Virus record (IMG/VR): IMGVR_UViG_3300020057_000027
Span: 100,107 to 164,106 of that record
From: a virus
Direction: 5' to 3' (one strand)
Length of the DNA stretch: 64,000 nt
The position numbers and the translations under genes are program-made. The notes beneath the pieces were generated by a model that was not told the origin of the DNA, did not search any database, and saw only the letters and a list, made by a program, of their open reading frames with translations. This document shows, piece after piece, positions 6,717 to 13,545 of the stretch; positions within the stretch are counted from its first letter, which is position 1; the number at the start of each line of letters is the position of its first letter.

Positions 6717-6932
6717 ATGAAACACTTCTATAATCCACAATATGACTGCTTGGATATAGAACACGTCATGTTTTTGCGCGAGGTTTTAATTCAATTAAAA
6801 CACGAAGTTGTATCCATTCCAGAAGAGTATCTGATGGAAGAAGATGTGCGAATATATTTGGAAGATAGATTTGATTGGTTTGCTAAACTACAGTTAGAAC
6901 TTGACTTATTGTTACTGGACGTGATACACTAA
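6717..6932 (+). CDS. Hypothetical acidic protein
   Basis: 71 residues from ATG 6717; the frame is open from a TTG at 6711, but the ATG is preferred. It is Leu/Glu/Asp-rich and helical (LQLELDLLLLDVIH at the end). No recognisable domain. Confidence 0.55.
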   Translation: MKHFYNPQYDCLDIEHVMFLREVLIQLKHEVVSIPEEYLMEEDVRIYLEDRFDWFAKLQLELDLLLLDVIH

Positions 6933-6936
6933 TAGT

Positions 6937-7167
6937 ATGGGTAAAAAGAAAAAGATAATTGAGCTTCCAAAAACTAAGAATCCTGATGTAGGAGTTATTG
7001 AGTTTGTGTTAGATGCGAGAGCTACTGAATTGAGAAATAAAATTGAAGAATTAAATTCTGAAGTAGAAGATCTATCAAACGAATTAGAAGAAGTTGAAAA
7101 CGCACTTACTGAATTAGGTATTGTAACTGATGTACTATTAGATAATAATTTATTGAAGGACGAGTGA
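6937..7167 (+). CDS. Small coiled-coil protein
   Basis: 76 residues. A basic N-terminus (GKKKKIIELPKTK) is followed by a clear coiled coil (residues about 28-62; IEELNSEVEDLSNELEEVEN). It probably oligomerises. Its stop TGA overlaps the next ATG (TGATG). Confidence 0.6.
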   Translation: MGKKKKIIELPKTKNPDVGVIEFVLDARATELRNKIEELNSEVEDLSNELEEVENALTELGIVTDVLLDNNLLKDE

Positions 7168-7748
7168 TGAGTATACAGGGTAGATTTAAAAAGATTTTCG
7201 GATTCAAAGAACAGTATCTTCATGAGACTTCTATTGGACGTATCTATCAACACTCTCAAGAAAAAACTATTGGGATGATGACTGCTTTTAGAAGTGAGTT
7301 CGAGTTAAAAGAAAACATAAGACGCAATCAGCAATTGAAATTTAGTATACAAACTAATGGTTTTGGTTTTATTAATTTAACTGGGCACTATGTAGAAAAC
7401 GGAAAGCCCGTTGTTGAACAGAGCTTTTTAATTATTAGTTCCCCTGATGATAACGGTAAACTGAAAGGATTCTTAAAAGCTTCAGGACATAAATGGAATC
7501 AAGACAGTGTTCTGTATAAAGAATTCGGTGAAAAAGCTATGCTGATCGGAACATCTGCCGGTAATGATACTAATGGTAATCCACGTTGGCCTGGCCTGGG
7601 CACTGAAGTTACTGTTGGTGATTGGAAAGCAAATAAGATAGGACAATTTTACAGTCAATTAAAAGGTCGAGGTAATCGAACATTCGTGTTTGAATCTGCC
7701 GACTATGAGCCAAATTTATTCACAAAAGCATATAGAGGTAGAGTATGA
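7167..7748 (+). CDS. Hypothetical 193-aa protein
   Basis: Start ATG 7167 is chosen because it forms TGATG with the upstream stop and has GAAGGA a few bases before; the GTG at 7164 is also in frame. The protein is soluble with many aromatic and Gly residues (TNGFGFINLTGHYVENG, WPGLGTEVTVGDWKANKIG), suggesting a beta-rich fold. It is one of the larger unknowns in the early region. It overlaps the next gene by 4 bases. Confidence 0.65.
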   Translation: MSIQGRFKKIFGFKEQYLHETSIGRIYQHSQEKTIGMMTAFRSEFELKENIRRNQQLKFSIQTNGFGFINLTGHYVENGKPVVEQSFLIISSPDDNGKLKGFLKASGHKWNQDSVLYKEFGEKAMLIGTSAGNDTNGNPRWPGLGTEVTVGDWKANKIGQFYSQLKGRGNRTFVFESADYEPNLFTKAYRGRV

Positions 7749-8074
7749 ACAATTTTGAAAACCATTTAGAGGGTACTTATATTCCATACACCGGCGGGCG
7801 ATTTTATACGTTTGTTGAAAGGGATGTATTTGAAGATTATTTCGATAAGATTGATGATGAATCATTAGAAGATTTAACTGTGGGTGAAACGTATACTTTC
7901 TTCCGTGTTGTTAAAGACCAGAAGACCGATGAGGTTTTGTTTGTCAAAATTACCGGAGAGATTATTTCAATAAATGAAACAGAGATGGTTTTTATCCATA
8001 CTGGAACATTGGGTAAGGTAATGAGTTTGGATAACTTTCTTGAGAACTGGTTTTTCATGTCAGGTAAAGTATAA
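7745..8074 (+). CDS. Hypothetical acidic beta-rich protein
   Basis: 109 residues. The sequence alternates strands (YTFFRVVKDQKTDEVLFVKI, EMVFIHTGTLGKV) in the style of a small beta barrel. No family is recognised. It is coupled to the upstream gene by ATGA. Confidence 0.6.
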   Translation: MNNFENHLEGTYIPYTGGRFYTFVERDVFEDYFDKIDDESLEDLTVGETYTFFRVVKDQKTDEVLFVKITGEIISINETEMVFIHTGTLGKVMSLDNFLENWFFMSGKV

Positions 8075-8108
8075 TAAATAGGTCTATTAGTTTATAGAGG
8101 TAATACAA

Positions 8109-8339
8109 ATGGCAACATATCATACAACAGAAGAAGAAGCGGCAATCAGAGCATTAAGCACAAGAGATCTAGCAAAGAAAAATAACAAGATGCTGAATGA
8201 AGCACTTGTTGCGGATACTCCAGATAAGAAACTTAAACATAGTGAATGTAAAGCTATTGTAAGAGAAGAGCTTGCCACTAGAGGTATTCTTTCCTCATCG
8301 GCCGAAGAGCGTTTGATTGATGGCACTGAATTAGTATAA
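8109..8339 (+). CDS. Hypothetical helical protein
   Basis: 76 residues with AGAGGT upstream. Helical and rich in Glu, Ala and Lys. The upstream gap (8075-8108) contains TATAATAAATAG, which looks partly like both promoter types but has no clear -35. Function unknown. Confidence 0.6.
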   Translation: MATYHTTEEEAAIRALSTRDLAKKNNKMLNEALVADTPDKKLKHSECKAIVREELATRGILSSSAEERLIDGTELV

Positions 8340-8352
8340 GGATAATTTCATT

Positions 8353-8604
8353 ATGTTAGAATTGAATGATTATGAAAAAGGTCAAGTAAAAGATGCTATT
8401 CGGATAGCTTGCGAACATTATGGATATGGTTCATCCCTATCTAGTCCATATGCACTTAAATTTGTGCTTAATAAGAAATTAGAAAGTATTCGCAATTCTC
8501 AATATCAAGGTATTAATGATAGTACACTTCTTTTAAACACTGGAACATCTGCCATGCTAATTCGTGCTGCTATTGCTTTTTTAGAAAAGGAATATCAAGT
8601 ATGA
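8353..8604 (+). CDS. Hypothetical protein
   Basis: 83 residues with AGGA upstream, alpha-helical. It overlaps the following gene by 4 bases (ATGA). No recognisable motif. Confidence 0.6.
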   Translation: MLELNDYEKGQVKDAIRIACEHYGYGSSLSSPYALKFVLNKKLESIRNSQYQGINDSTLLLNTGTSAMLIRAAIAFLEKEYQV

Positions 8605-8858
8605 AAGTTGGTGAATTAATTGAATTACTAAAGACAGCTCCACAAGATCTTGAAGTGTTAGTTCCAGGATATGAAGGTGGATTTGATGACATAACTCGGG
8701 CCGTTACAGACTATGTAACATTTAATGCTAATAAGGAATGGTGGATGGGTTCACATGATGTTATTGAACCTAATCAGGTAAAAGACACAGAAAGGCCAAA
8801 CGCATTGCTATTAAGGACTACTCGTAATGAAAGAAAACTCGGCGCAGAAAGCGATTAA
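8601..8858 (+). CDS. Conserved phage protein (VGELIELL...GYEGGFDDI)
   Basis: 85 residues. The N-terminus has a helix (VGELIELLKTAPQDLEVLV) followed by GYEGGFDDI. This matches a small family often seen in phages and prophages, where a helix leads into a strand and a GYEGG(F/Y)DD loop. Its function is not established as far as I know. It overlaps both neighbours, with 32 bases shared with the next gene. Confidence 0.7.
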   Translation: MKVGELIELLKTAPQDLEVLVPGYEGGFDDITRAVTDYVTFNANKEWWMGSHDVIEPNQVKDTERPNALLLRTTRNERKLGAESD

Positions 8859-9087
8859 AGACTTTCTATTAAATGAAGTCCTTAGACGTGATGATACTAT
8901 ATCGGAACGTGAGTTAAAACTTACTGAAGCGATGATCCGCGCGAAGCTGGCAGAGCTTGTTGTCCAAGTAGAAAAATTAGATGATAAATCTTCCGCAGAT
9001 GCTTATAATAGCTATTTGCTTACCGCACTATCATTAAAAATAATACTATCATATTCAAAAAAGTTGAGGGCCGATGCAGTGGTTTAA
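8827..9087 (+). CDS. Hypothetical helical protein
   Basis: 86 residues, helical and charged. It starts inside the previous gene and ends inside the next one (14-base overlap), in a tightly coupled run from 8353 to 9544. Confidence 0.55.
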   Translation: MKENSAQKAIKDFLLNEVLRRDDTISERELKLTEAMIRAKLAELVVQVEKLDDKSSADAYNSYLLTALSLKIILSYSKKLRADAVV

Positions 9088-9544
9088 AAAGCTATTTAAG
9101 AAATCACTTAATACTCAATTAAATGAGGCAGCACACGAATTCAAAGATCTTGATGCTAATGATATTGGTTCAGCTACTAGTACAGCATCTACTCATCCAG
9201 TAACACATTCATGGAGTCAAAATGCTCATAATGTTCATATACCGATGGGAGCTGTTCCGGGAATAATGGGTGCCCACGTTCATACTCCACCAAGCCAGAA
9301 TCCAGTTTATGCGGGTGTAGGAATTCCTAATAATTTTAATATTCAAAAAAGAGATAGGTCAGTAACTTCATATAGAGCGCGGGAATATGTGGATAAACTC
9401 AATTTAAAAATCGCCAGTCTAATAAGAATAAGACTTGTTGCTAAGACACAAGAAGAAAAAGACGCATTGACGTTATCAATTGATATATTAGAAATGAGCA
9501 GGGAACTTGTAACGGAAGTATTTGTCAATCAACTAAAAGATTAA
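9074..9544 (+). CDS. Hypothetical protein with His/Pro-rich linker
   Basis: 156 residues. The N-terminus is amphipathic and basic (QWFKKLFKKSLNTQL), suggesting membrane or nucleic-acid contact. Residues about 35-92 are a low-complexity Ser/Thr/His/Pro/Gly stretch with several HxH/HV pairs, and the C-terminus is a long charged helix. No family is recognised. Confidence 0.6.
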   Translation: MQWFKKLFKKSLNTQLNEAAHEFKDLDANDIGSATSTASTHPVTHSWSQNAHNVHIPMGAVPGIMGAHVHTPPSQNPVYAGVGIPNNFNIQKRDRSVTSYRAREYVDKLNLKIASLIRIRLVAKTQEEKDALTLSIDILEMSRELVTEVFVNQLKD

Positions 9545-9545
9545 T

Positions 9546-9923
9546 ATGAAACTTTTTAAAGATGTGGGGTTTCTATTAAGGTGGTATGATAAAGAAGATC
9601 TATTATATTTCTATGAGCAATTACAGAATAGAATAACCAATACAGTTAAGAGTGAAACGACAGATAACGAAAAGCTTCAGGGATACATCTGGAAGATAAT
9701 GGCTACTACTATTGAACGTTGTCTTCCTCAAAGTAGAAGATATACAAGAATAAACGAAAAACAGAGAGAAGAGTTCTGCCAATTAATATCAGATAGAATG
9801 AAAGATTTGAATGTACAGTATCAAGATTACACAATAACAAAACAAGAAAGAGAAACTATATTGTTTAGTTTATATGCAATGAAGTTTCTTTTGGCCTTAG
9901 CAAAACACGATGACCTATTTTAG
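9546..9923 (+). CDS. Hypothetical helical protein
   Basis: 125 residues, all-helical in appearance, rich in Lys, Glu and aromatic residues. It follows the previous gene by one base. No recognisable motif or signal. Confidence 0.6.
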   Translation: MKLFKDVGFLLRWYDKEDLLYFYEQLQNRITNTVKSETTDNEKLQGYIWKIMATTIERCLPQSRRYTRINEKQREEFCQLISDRMKDLNVQYQDYTITKQERETILFSLYAMKFLLALAKHDDLF

Positions 9924-9931
9924 GAGACAAT

Positions 9932-10153
9932 ATGAATAAGAATAAATTAAATGAACTTGTGGCTCGCATCGAAGCTAAACTGGATAAAATGCCAGATAAT
10001 ACTAAGAAGACAAAAGAGAAAGAAGATATTCTCTTGACAAAAGGTATATTAGAGTTTATACTGATGTTAGCTCAAAATGAATTGAGTAAAAATTCTGAAA
10101 ATGGATTAGTGGCAACACTAGAGGAAGTATATAACTTAACACACGATGAGTAG
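9932..10153 (+). CDS. Hypothetical helical protein
   Basis: 73 residues with AGGAG upstream. A charged N-terminal helix (LVARIEAKLDKM) and a hydrophobic C-terminal helix. It overlaps the next gene by 8 bases. Confidence 0.6.
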   Translation: MNKNKLNELVARIEAKLDKMPDNTKKTKEKEDILLTKGILEFILMLAQNELSKNSENGLVATLEEVYNLTHDE

Positions 10154-10385
10154 AGATATATTAGACGCATTTGAAAGGAGGCATGGGAAGAGACAGTTTG
10201 AAAATGAACAACTTCCTAAGTTGACTGGCGTTGAAAAAAGATTATTTTGTGATAGACTACAAACTAAAATAGTAGCATTACAAAATCAATTGGATAAAGA
10301 GAGTGGTTCAAATTTAGATAATCTTAAACTATCTCAGATGACTTTAATGTGGATATACGATCAAGTTTTTTATGGTAAATTATGA
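10146..10385 (+). CDS. Hypothetical protein
   Basis: 79 residues, helical, with an ATGA overlap into the next gene. It has no ribosome binding site of its own, so coupled translation is likely. Function unknown. Confidence 0.55.
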   Translation: MSRDILDAFERRHGKRQFENEQLPKLTGVEKRLFCDRLQTKIVALQNQLDKESGSNLDNLKLSQMTLMWIYDQVFYGKL

Positions 10386-10960
10386 AAGATGAATTAGAGA
10401 AAGAAATAACAGATAGTTGTCCTAAACTTTTCAGATCGTTCTGGGAAGAGAGACAAAAACTTAATGATCAATGGGCCGCTAAAGGTCGAGAACCTTTTCA
10501 TCCGATTGCTTTTGGTTTTGAGTGTGGTGGTGGGTGGTTTCCTATCCTAAAAGAACTATGCTTAAAGATTGAAGCATTAATCAATACATTACCGTTAGAC
10601 GAACAGCAAAATTTTCATGTTGCTCAGGTTAAAGAAAAGTTTGGCGGACTTAGATTCTATATGCATGGCGAGACTGATGAAATGAGTAAACTTATCAGAG
10701 AAGCAGAAGAAAAATGTGATTCTACTTGTGAGACTTGTTCCGCTCCATCTATCCAATTAGGTCAGGGCTGGATTGTTAATGCTTGTCGGCCGTGTTGGGT
10801 GAAGTATGCAGTCGGCCACAGTTATCGCTATGATACTGATGAAGAATCCCAAGGAAAGTATTATGATGATACTGTAAAGCGCATTAATAAACGTAAGACC
10901 GCACTAGCAAGAGTAAACAAACTAAGAACTAGTAAGGGTTTAGAAATCCGTCATTATTAA
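10382..10960 (+). CDS. Conserved phage protein with C-terminal zinc site
   Basis: 192 residues. It has FGFECGGGWFPIL near residues 44-56, then VKEKFGGLRFY (83-93), then four cysteines C116/C119 and C135/C138 spaced as a zinc finger. This layout (GWF...IL, KEKFGGLRFY, terminal CxxC...CxxC) belongs to a family widespread in phages without assigned function. It is probably a structural zinc site rather than catalytic. It is the last gene of the 8.3-10.9 kb cluster. Confidence 0.75.
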   Translation: MKDELEKEITDSCPKLFRSFWEERQKLNDQWAAKGREPFHPIAFGFECGGGWFPILKELCLKIEALINTLPLDEQQNFHVAQVKEKFGGLRFYMHGETDEMSKLIREAEEKCDSTCETCSAPSIQLGQGWIVNACRPCWVKYAVGHSYRYDTDEESQGKYYDDTVKRINKRKTALARVNKLRTSKGLEIRHY

Positions 10961-11001
10961 ATTGAACAAAATCAATACCTTATAGTCTCTTGGAATAACT
11001 G

Positions 11002-11031
11002 TTGACAGTGACGGATAATCCATGATATACT
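11002..11031 (+). promoter_or_regulatory. Sigma70-type promoter with flanking repeat
   Basis: TTGACA (11002-11007), 18-bp spacer, TATACT (11026-11031). TGGAATA at 10991-10997 and the imperfect reverse TAATCCA at 11016-11022 straddle the -35 box, as in the cassette at 11432. Confidence 0.75.
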
Positions 11032-11037
11032 TATAGT

Positions 11038-11139
11038 ATAGAGAGTGAGTTGATATCAAATTCATTCTGAGGTGTTTACGGTTTCCACCTTTCCCACCAG
11101 AGACATATAAACCGTTTATTTTATAATGAGGTATTGAAC
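11038..11139 (+). promoter_or_regulatory. Structured 5' leader of about 100 nt
   Basis: The transcript from the 11002 promoter would carry a leader with ACGGTTT (11078-11084) complementary to AAACCGT (11109-11115). A GAGGTG upstream could pair with CACCTT between the arms. The real GAGGT ribosome binding site follows just after. This could be an attenuator or a translation-control structure; no known riboswitch class is recognised. Confidence 0.35.
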
Positions 11140-11397
11140 ATGATTACACAAAACGAATTGAACAAACTAAGCAGAGAAGAACTAAGAGAATTAAATCATC
11201 GTATCGTAGTAGCTTTAAACTATAAGCAAGCCGCACTAGCAATTACCTTTAGTGTTGGAGATCGGGTTTCCTTCACAGGAAAATATAATCAAAAATTAAC
11301 TGGTCAAGTTACCAAAGTAAACCTAAAAAGCATTAAAGTTAAAGATATTAATAATGGAAACTGGAAATGTTCACCAAGTCTATTAACTAAAATCTAA
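11140..11397 (+). CDS. Conserved small phage protein (VGDRVSFTGK type)
   Basis: 85 residues from ATG 11140 (GAGGT upstream; the TTG at 11134 is also in frame). An N-terminal helix (LNKLSREELRELNHRIVVAL) leads to a small SH3- or KOW-like beta barrel (VGDRVSFTGKYNQKLTGQV) and a WKCSPSLLTKI tail. Similar proteins occur in many large phages; a nucleic-acid-binding role is plausible by fold but not shown. Confidence 0.7.
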   Translation: MITQNELNKLSREELRELNHRIVVALNYKQAALAITFSVGDRVSFTGKYNQKLTGQVTKVNLKSIKVKDINNGNWKCSPSLLTKI

Positions 11398-11420
11398 TAA
11401 AATCAACCACTTAGATATCG

Positions 11421-11461
11421 TGGAATAGTTGTTGACAGTAGCAGTTATTCCATGATATACT
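11421..11461 (+). promoter_or_regulatory. Sigma70-type promoter overlapped by an inverted repeat
   Basis: TTGACA (11432-11437), 18-bp spacer, TATACT (11456-11461). TGGAATA (11421-11427) and TATTCCA (11446-11452) form a perfect inverted repeat around the -35 box, the geometry expected for a repressor or activator operator. Confidence 0.75.
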
Positions 11462-11499
11462 ATAAGTATAGACAATAAGAACTAAGAGGTAGTTATATT

Positions 11500-11786
11500 A
11501 TGATTCAATTAAGTGATACGCAAGTAAAAAAAATTAAGCAAGTGACTGGATATCGTGGTCGTAATGTTAAACTAGAAAACTTTAAACCTGGAATGGGTTT
11601 AGCTTCATATTGGGATGAGGGTTCTAAAAATAATTTTTGGATAATGGTCATGCGGTTCCGGTTTCATCTAATGGTGGACCGTTTCAAAAAAATGAAATCA
11701 AACTTGAAAATCTTGAAGCTAATCAAGTTGTAGCTGAAGTTAGTATTTTCAGAGGTAAATCAGTAGCTTTATATATTCATTCATAA
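11500..11786 (+). pseudogene. Small gene split by an apparent -1 frameshift
   Basis: ATG 11500 with AAGAGGT upstream reads well to residue about 47 (GLASYWDEGSKNN). After a run of A and T at 11625-11640 the frame becomes atypical (WIMVMRFRFH) and stops at 11733. The -1 frame continues naturally (GHAVPVSSNGGPFQKNEIKL, then AEVSIFRGKSVALYIHS) to TAA 11784-11786, just before the next gene's ribosome binding site. The intact product would be about 95 residues. The homopolymer setting suggests an indel or sequencing error. Confidence 0.6.
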
Positions 11787-11796
11787 GAGGTAAATC

Positions 11797-12051
11797 ATGA
11801 GTACAGCAACAATAATTGAAAGTCCGGAAACTTTAGTTTTGTTTAGTTATACTACTCCGGTTGCTTATGTCAATAAGTTGACTGGAGAAGTTTTCAAGAC
11901 AAGTAAAAAACATAGTAAGACTACTACTAAACATATCAATCAATTTTTTAGTGAGAAGGTTATTGGAAATACTCATTCTGCTTTTAACGTGATCGAAGTT
12001 GAGCAAGAGACATTAGACAAGAAATTTCCACTTAGCATTGTTAAACTATAA
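11797..12051 (+). CDS. Conserved small phage protein (SYTTPVA...TTKHIN)
   Basis: 84 residues with AAGAGGTA upstream. The pattern SYTTPVAYV...TSKKHSKTTTKHINQF resembles a phage family that reads SYNTPVA...YSxTTxxHINKW, which I recall as a domain of unknown function. It lies in a cluster (11.5-12.9 kb) whose genes share the same AAGAGGT ribosome binding site. Confidence 0.7.
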   Translation: MSTATIIESPETLVLFSYTTPVAYVNKLTGEVFKTSKKHSKTTTKHINQFFSEKVIGNTHSAFNVIEVEQETLDKKFPLSIVKL

Positions 12052-12059
12052 GAGGTAAC

Positions 12060-12257
12060 ATGAAAGCAATATATTTTCCAAGTAGAAAAGAAGAACTATT
12101 GAAGCTATTAGAAGAGCTTAAAGACGTTGTACTAGCTAGTCGAAGTCTACTAGAGGGTGAGCATTATCGTGATGCTAGTGAGACGGTAAAGAGCTTGATT
12201 GAGACAATAGAAGAAAGAGAAGTTGAAGAAGTTGTTTTGGGAGATCAATATGAATAA
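12060..12257 (+). CDS. Hypothetical helical protein
   Basis: 65 residues, AAGAGGTA ribosome binding site. One long charged helical region (EELLKLLEELKDVVLASRSL) likely forms a helical hairpin. It overlaps the next gene by 8 bases. Confidence 0.6.
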   Translation: MKAIYFPSRKEELLKLLEELKDVVLASRSLLEGEHYRDASETVKSLIETIEEREVEEVVLGDQYE

Positions 12258-12441
12258 AGAAAATTTAAATACTCCAAAACGTGTATGGGTGAATTCACCT
12301 AGTACACTTCAACCATATCACGAGCTACACGGAAGAATTGGAATCGCAGTCTTAATAAAAGACGAAGTACGAATTTACTTCACGGAAGGTTCAGTTCATA
12401 ATCAGCAAATAGATCCTTTATATCTTTCGGAGAAACATTAA
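12250..12441 (+). CDS. Hypothetical beta-rich protein
   Basis: 63 residues from ATG 12250 (GGGAG at 12239 upstream). An upstream in-frame start at 12223 would overlap the previous gene further and is not preferred. The sequence suggests a small beta barrel (RVWVNSPST, HGRIGIAVLIKDEVRIYFTE). Function unknown. Confidence 0.6.
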   Translation: MNKENLNTPKRVWVNSPSTLQPYHELHGRIGIAVLIKDEVRIYFTEGSVHNQQIDPLYLSEKH

Positions 12442-12442
12442 T

Positions 12443-12637
12443 ATGAAAAATGAAATATCAGTTGTGCTTAATGGGGTTGTTATTGGTAAGGTTTATGAGC
12501 TATCAGATCGTTGGGTTGCTCAGCCGTCGTGGTCGCTTTATAGTTGTTCGTTTCTTAGCAGTGAAGAAGCAATAATTGAACTTAAATTCCATTATCAAAC
12601 AAGTCAATTGCAATCAGGTAATCATCAAATACAATAG
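12443..12637 (+). CDS. Hypothetical small protein
   Basis: 64 residues starting one base after the previous stop. It has a beta-strand-like start (EISVVLNGVVIGKVYEL), an aromatic middle (WVAQPSWSLYSCSF) and a short acidic helix. No family is recognised. Confidence 0.6.
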   Translation: MKNEISVVLNGVVIGKVYELSDRWVAQPSWSLYSCSFLSSEEAIIELKFHYQTSQLQSGNHQIQ

Positions 12638-12645
12638 AGGTATCA

Positions 12646-12882
12646 ATGAATAGTGAAGACATTAAACGTTATCAAAGAGCTTTTGAGCAGGGTAGACAAG
12701 ACGTATTAAACAAAACAGATACACTAGAGCTTGCAAGAGACGAAAAGGAATATGAATTCTATATCAAAGGTCGTAAAGATGCTGGAGAGATTCCAGTTAA
12801 AGTTGAACCACGGATTGAAGGTTATTCAAGACAAACTGCGGAAACTGAAAACGTTAATCCACTTAAAACTATACTCTTCTAA
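12646..12882 (+). CDS. Hypothetical protein (YQRAFEQGRQDVLN)
   Basis: 78 residues with AGAGGT upstream. An N-terminal helix with YQRAFEQGRQD and a later YIKGRKDAGE carry the GxxDA-type pattern seen in small phage proteins that also start with a (Y/R)G(F/Y)xQGxxDA helix. The function of that group is unknown. Confidence 0.6.
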   Translation: MNSEDIKRYQRAFEQGRQDVLNKTDTLELARDEKEYEFYIKGRKDAGEIPVKVEPRIEGYSRQTAETENVNPLKTILF

Positions 12883-12903
12883 GAAAAACTCGTAGTTCTA
12901 AAT

Positions 12904-12953
12904 GGGTAATATACTGGTTTCATTACCCTATTTCCGTTACTTATTACCCTATT
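12904..12953 (+). promoter_or_regulatory. Operator-like repeats upstream of a promoter
   Basis: ATTACCCTATT occurs at 12922-12932 and again at 12943-12953, exactly 21 bp apart (two helical turns). GGGTAAT at 12904-12910 is its inverted copy. The group lies just upstream of the 12970 promoter, so it may be a binding-site array for a regulator. Confidence 0.4.
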
Positions 12954-12969
12954 ATATTCCAAATAAGTA

Positions 12970-12999
12970 TTGACAAGAGCATTGGATCTATGGTATACT
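12970..12999 (+). promoter_or_regulatory. Sigma70-type promoter
   Basis: TTGACA (12970-12975), 18-bp spacer, TATACT (12994-12999) preceded by TGG. The sequence after the -10 (TATAAGTATAGACAATAAGA, overlapping its end) is shared with the promoter at 11432. Confidence 0.75.
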
Positions 13000-13028
13000 A
13001 TAAGTATAGACAATAAGAATAAGAGGTA

Positions 13029-13328
13029 ATGAGAATGAAAATTGAATTTAGTTTATTGAATAAGAAGTATAATGAAGCATTGAAGCTGGTTAAAAGTCCA
13101 GAGAATGAATCAAGTATTGTTAAGAACGTTCCGCTTGAGGTACTAGACAAGGTTAAAGAGATATTGAAAGAGACGTTTCCGAATTCAAAGTTTTATGTTA
13201 AGTATAGAGGTCCAAGACAAGCTGTTGGATCTGCTAGTGGTACGTGTTGGAAAAAGTTTGCTAAGTCGGCAGCTATATATTTCAAAACGTCATATGATTA
13301 TGAGACAAGAACTTGGAAGTATCAGTAA
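13029..13328 (+). CDS. Hypothetical basic protein
   Basis: 99 residues from ATG 13029, with a second possible ATG at 13035; AAGAGGT lies upstream of both. Lys-rich N-terminal half with helices, then a beta-rich aromatic C-terminus (SKFYVKYRGPRQAVG, FKTSYDYETRTWKYQ). It is monocistronic between a strong promoter and the tRNA-like element. Function unknown. Confidence 0.6.
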   Translation: MRMKIEFSLLNKKYNEALKLVKSPENESSIVKNVPLEVLDKVKEILKETFPNSKFYVKYRGPRQAVGSASGTCWKKFAKSAAIYFKTSYDYETRTWKYQ

Positions 13329-13335
13329 TTAGAGA

Positions 13336-13346
13336 GCTTATAAGGT
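13336..13346 (+). repeat. 11-bp direct repeat, left copy
   Basis: GCTTATAAGGT, identical to 13466-13476; the two copies bracket the tRNA-like element with little spare sequence. The core CTTATAAG is palindromic. Confidence 0.6.
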
Positions 13347-13356
13347 TTAAAATTAT

Positions 13357-13465
13357 GCCGGGCTAGCTCAACGAAAGAGCGGCCAAAGAACACCGCACTG
13401 TCCGTGTTGAGGACAGAGAGCGGATTCTGGTGTAAGGGTTCCGGGTTAAACTCCCGGGCCCGGCG
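13357..13465 (+). ncRNA. tRNA-like RNA with enlarged central arm
   Basis: GCCGGGC (13357-13363) pairs perfectly with GCCCGGC (13458-13464) as a 7-bp acceptor. TA follows, then a 4-bp D stem (GCTC 13366-13369 with GAGC 13377-13380) and a 5-bp T stem (CCGGG 13441-13445 with CCCGG 13453-13457), both with 7-nt loops. U8 and A14 are in place. The central part is 60 nt instead of about 22 and folds as one long interrupted hairpin ending in CTGTCC/GGACAG around GTGTTGA. The D loop lacks GG and the T loop reads TTAAACT. No CCA is encoded. It may be a diverged tRNA (loop anticodon would read GUU, Asn), a tRNA with an insertion, or a tRNA mimic. Confidence 0.5.
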
Positions 13466-13476
13466 GCTTATAAGGT
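13466..13476 (+). repeat. 11-bp direct repeat, right copy
   Basis: GCTTATAAGGT, second copy, beginning directly after the discriminator base of the tRNA-like element. Confidence 0.6.
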
Positions 13477-13545
13477 AGCGTTGGAAGACGAGAAAATAAC
13501 ACGAGGCGACTGTACGCGCCTACTCTAATGAAAAGTTTTTTTATG

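Noticed and set aside
11620-11645. Programmed -1 frameshift signal
   Set aside because: No canonical X XXY YYZ heptamer in the zero frame and no obvious downstream pseudoknot; an indel is simpler.
13404-13410. Firm call of tRNA-Asn from the GTGTTGA loop
   Set aside because: U33 and GUU fit, but the stem is not at the normal distance from the D arm, G32 is atypical, and elbow bases are missing.
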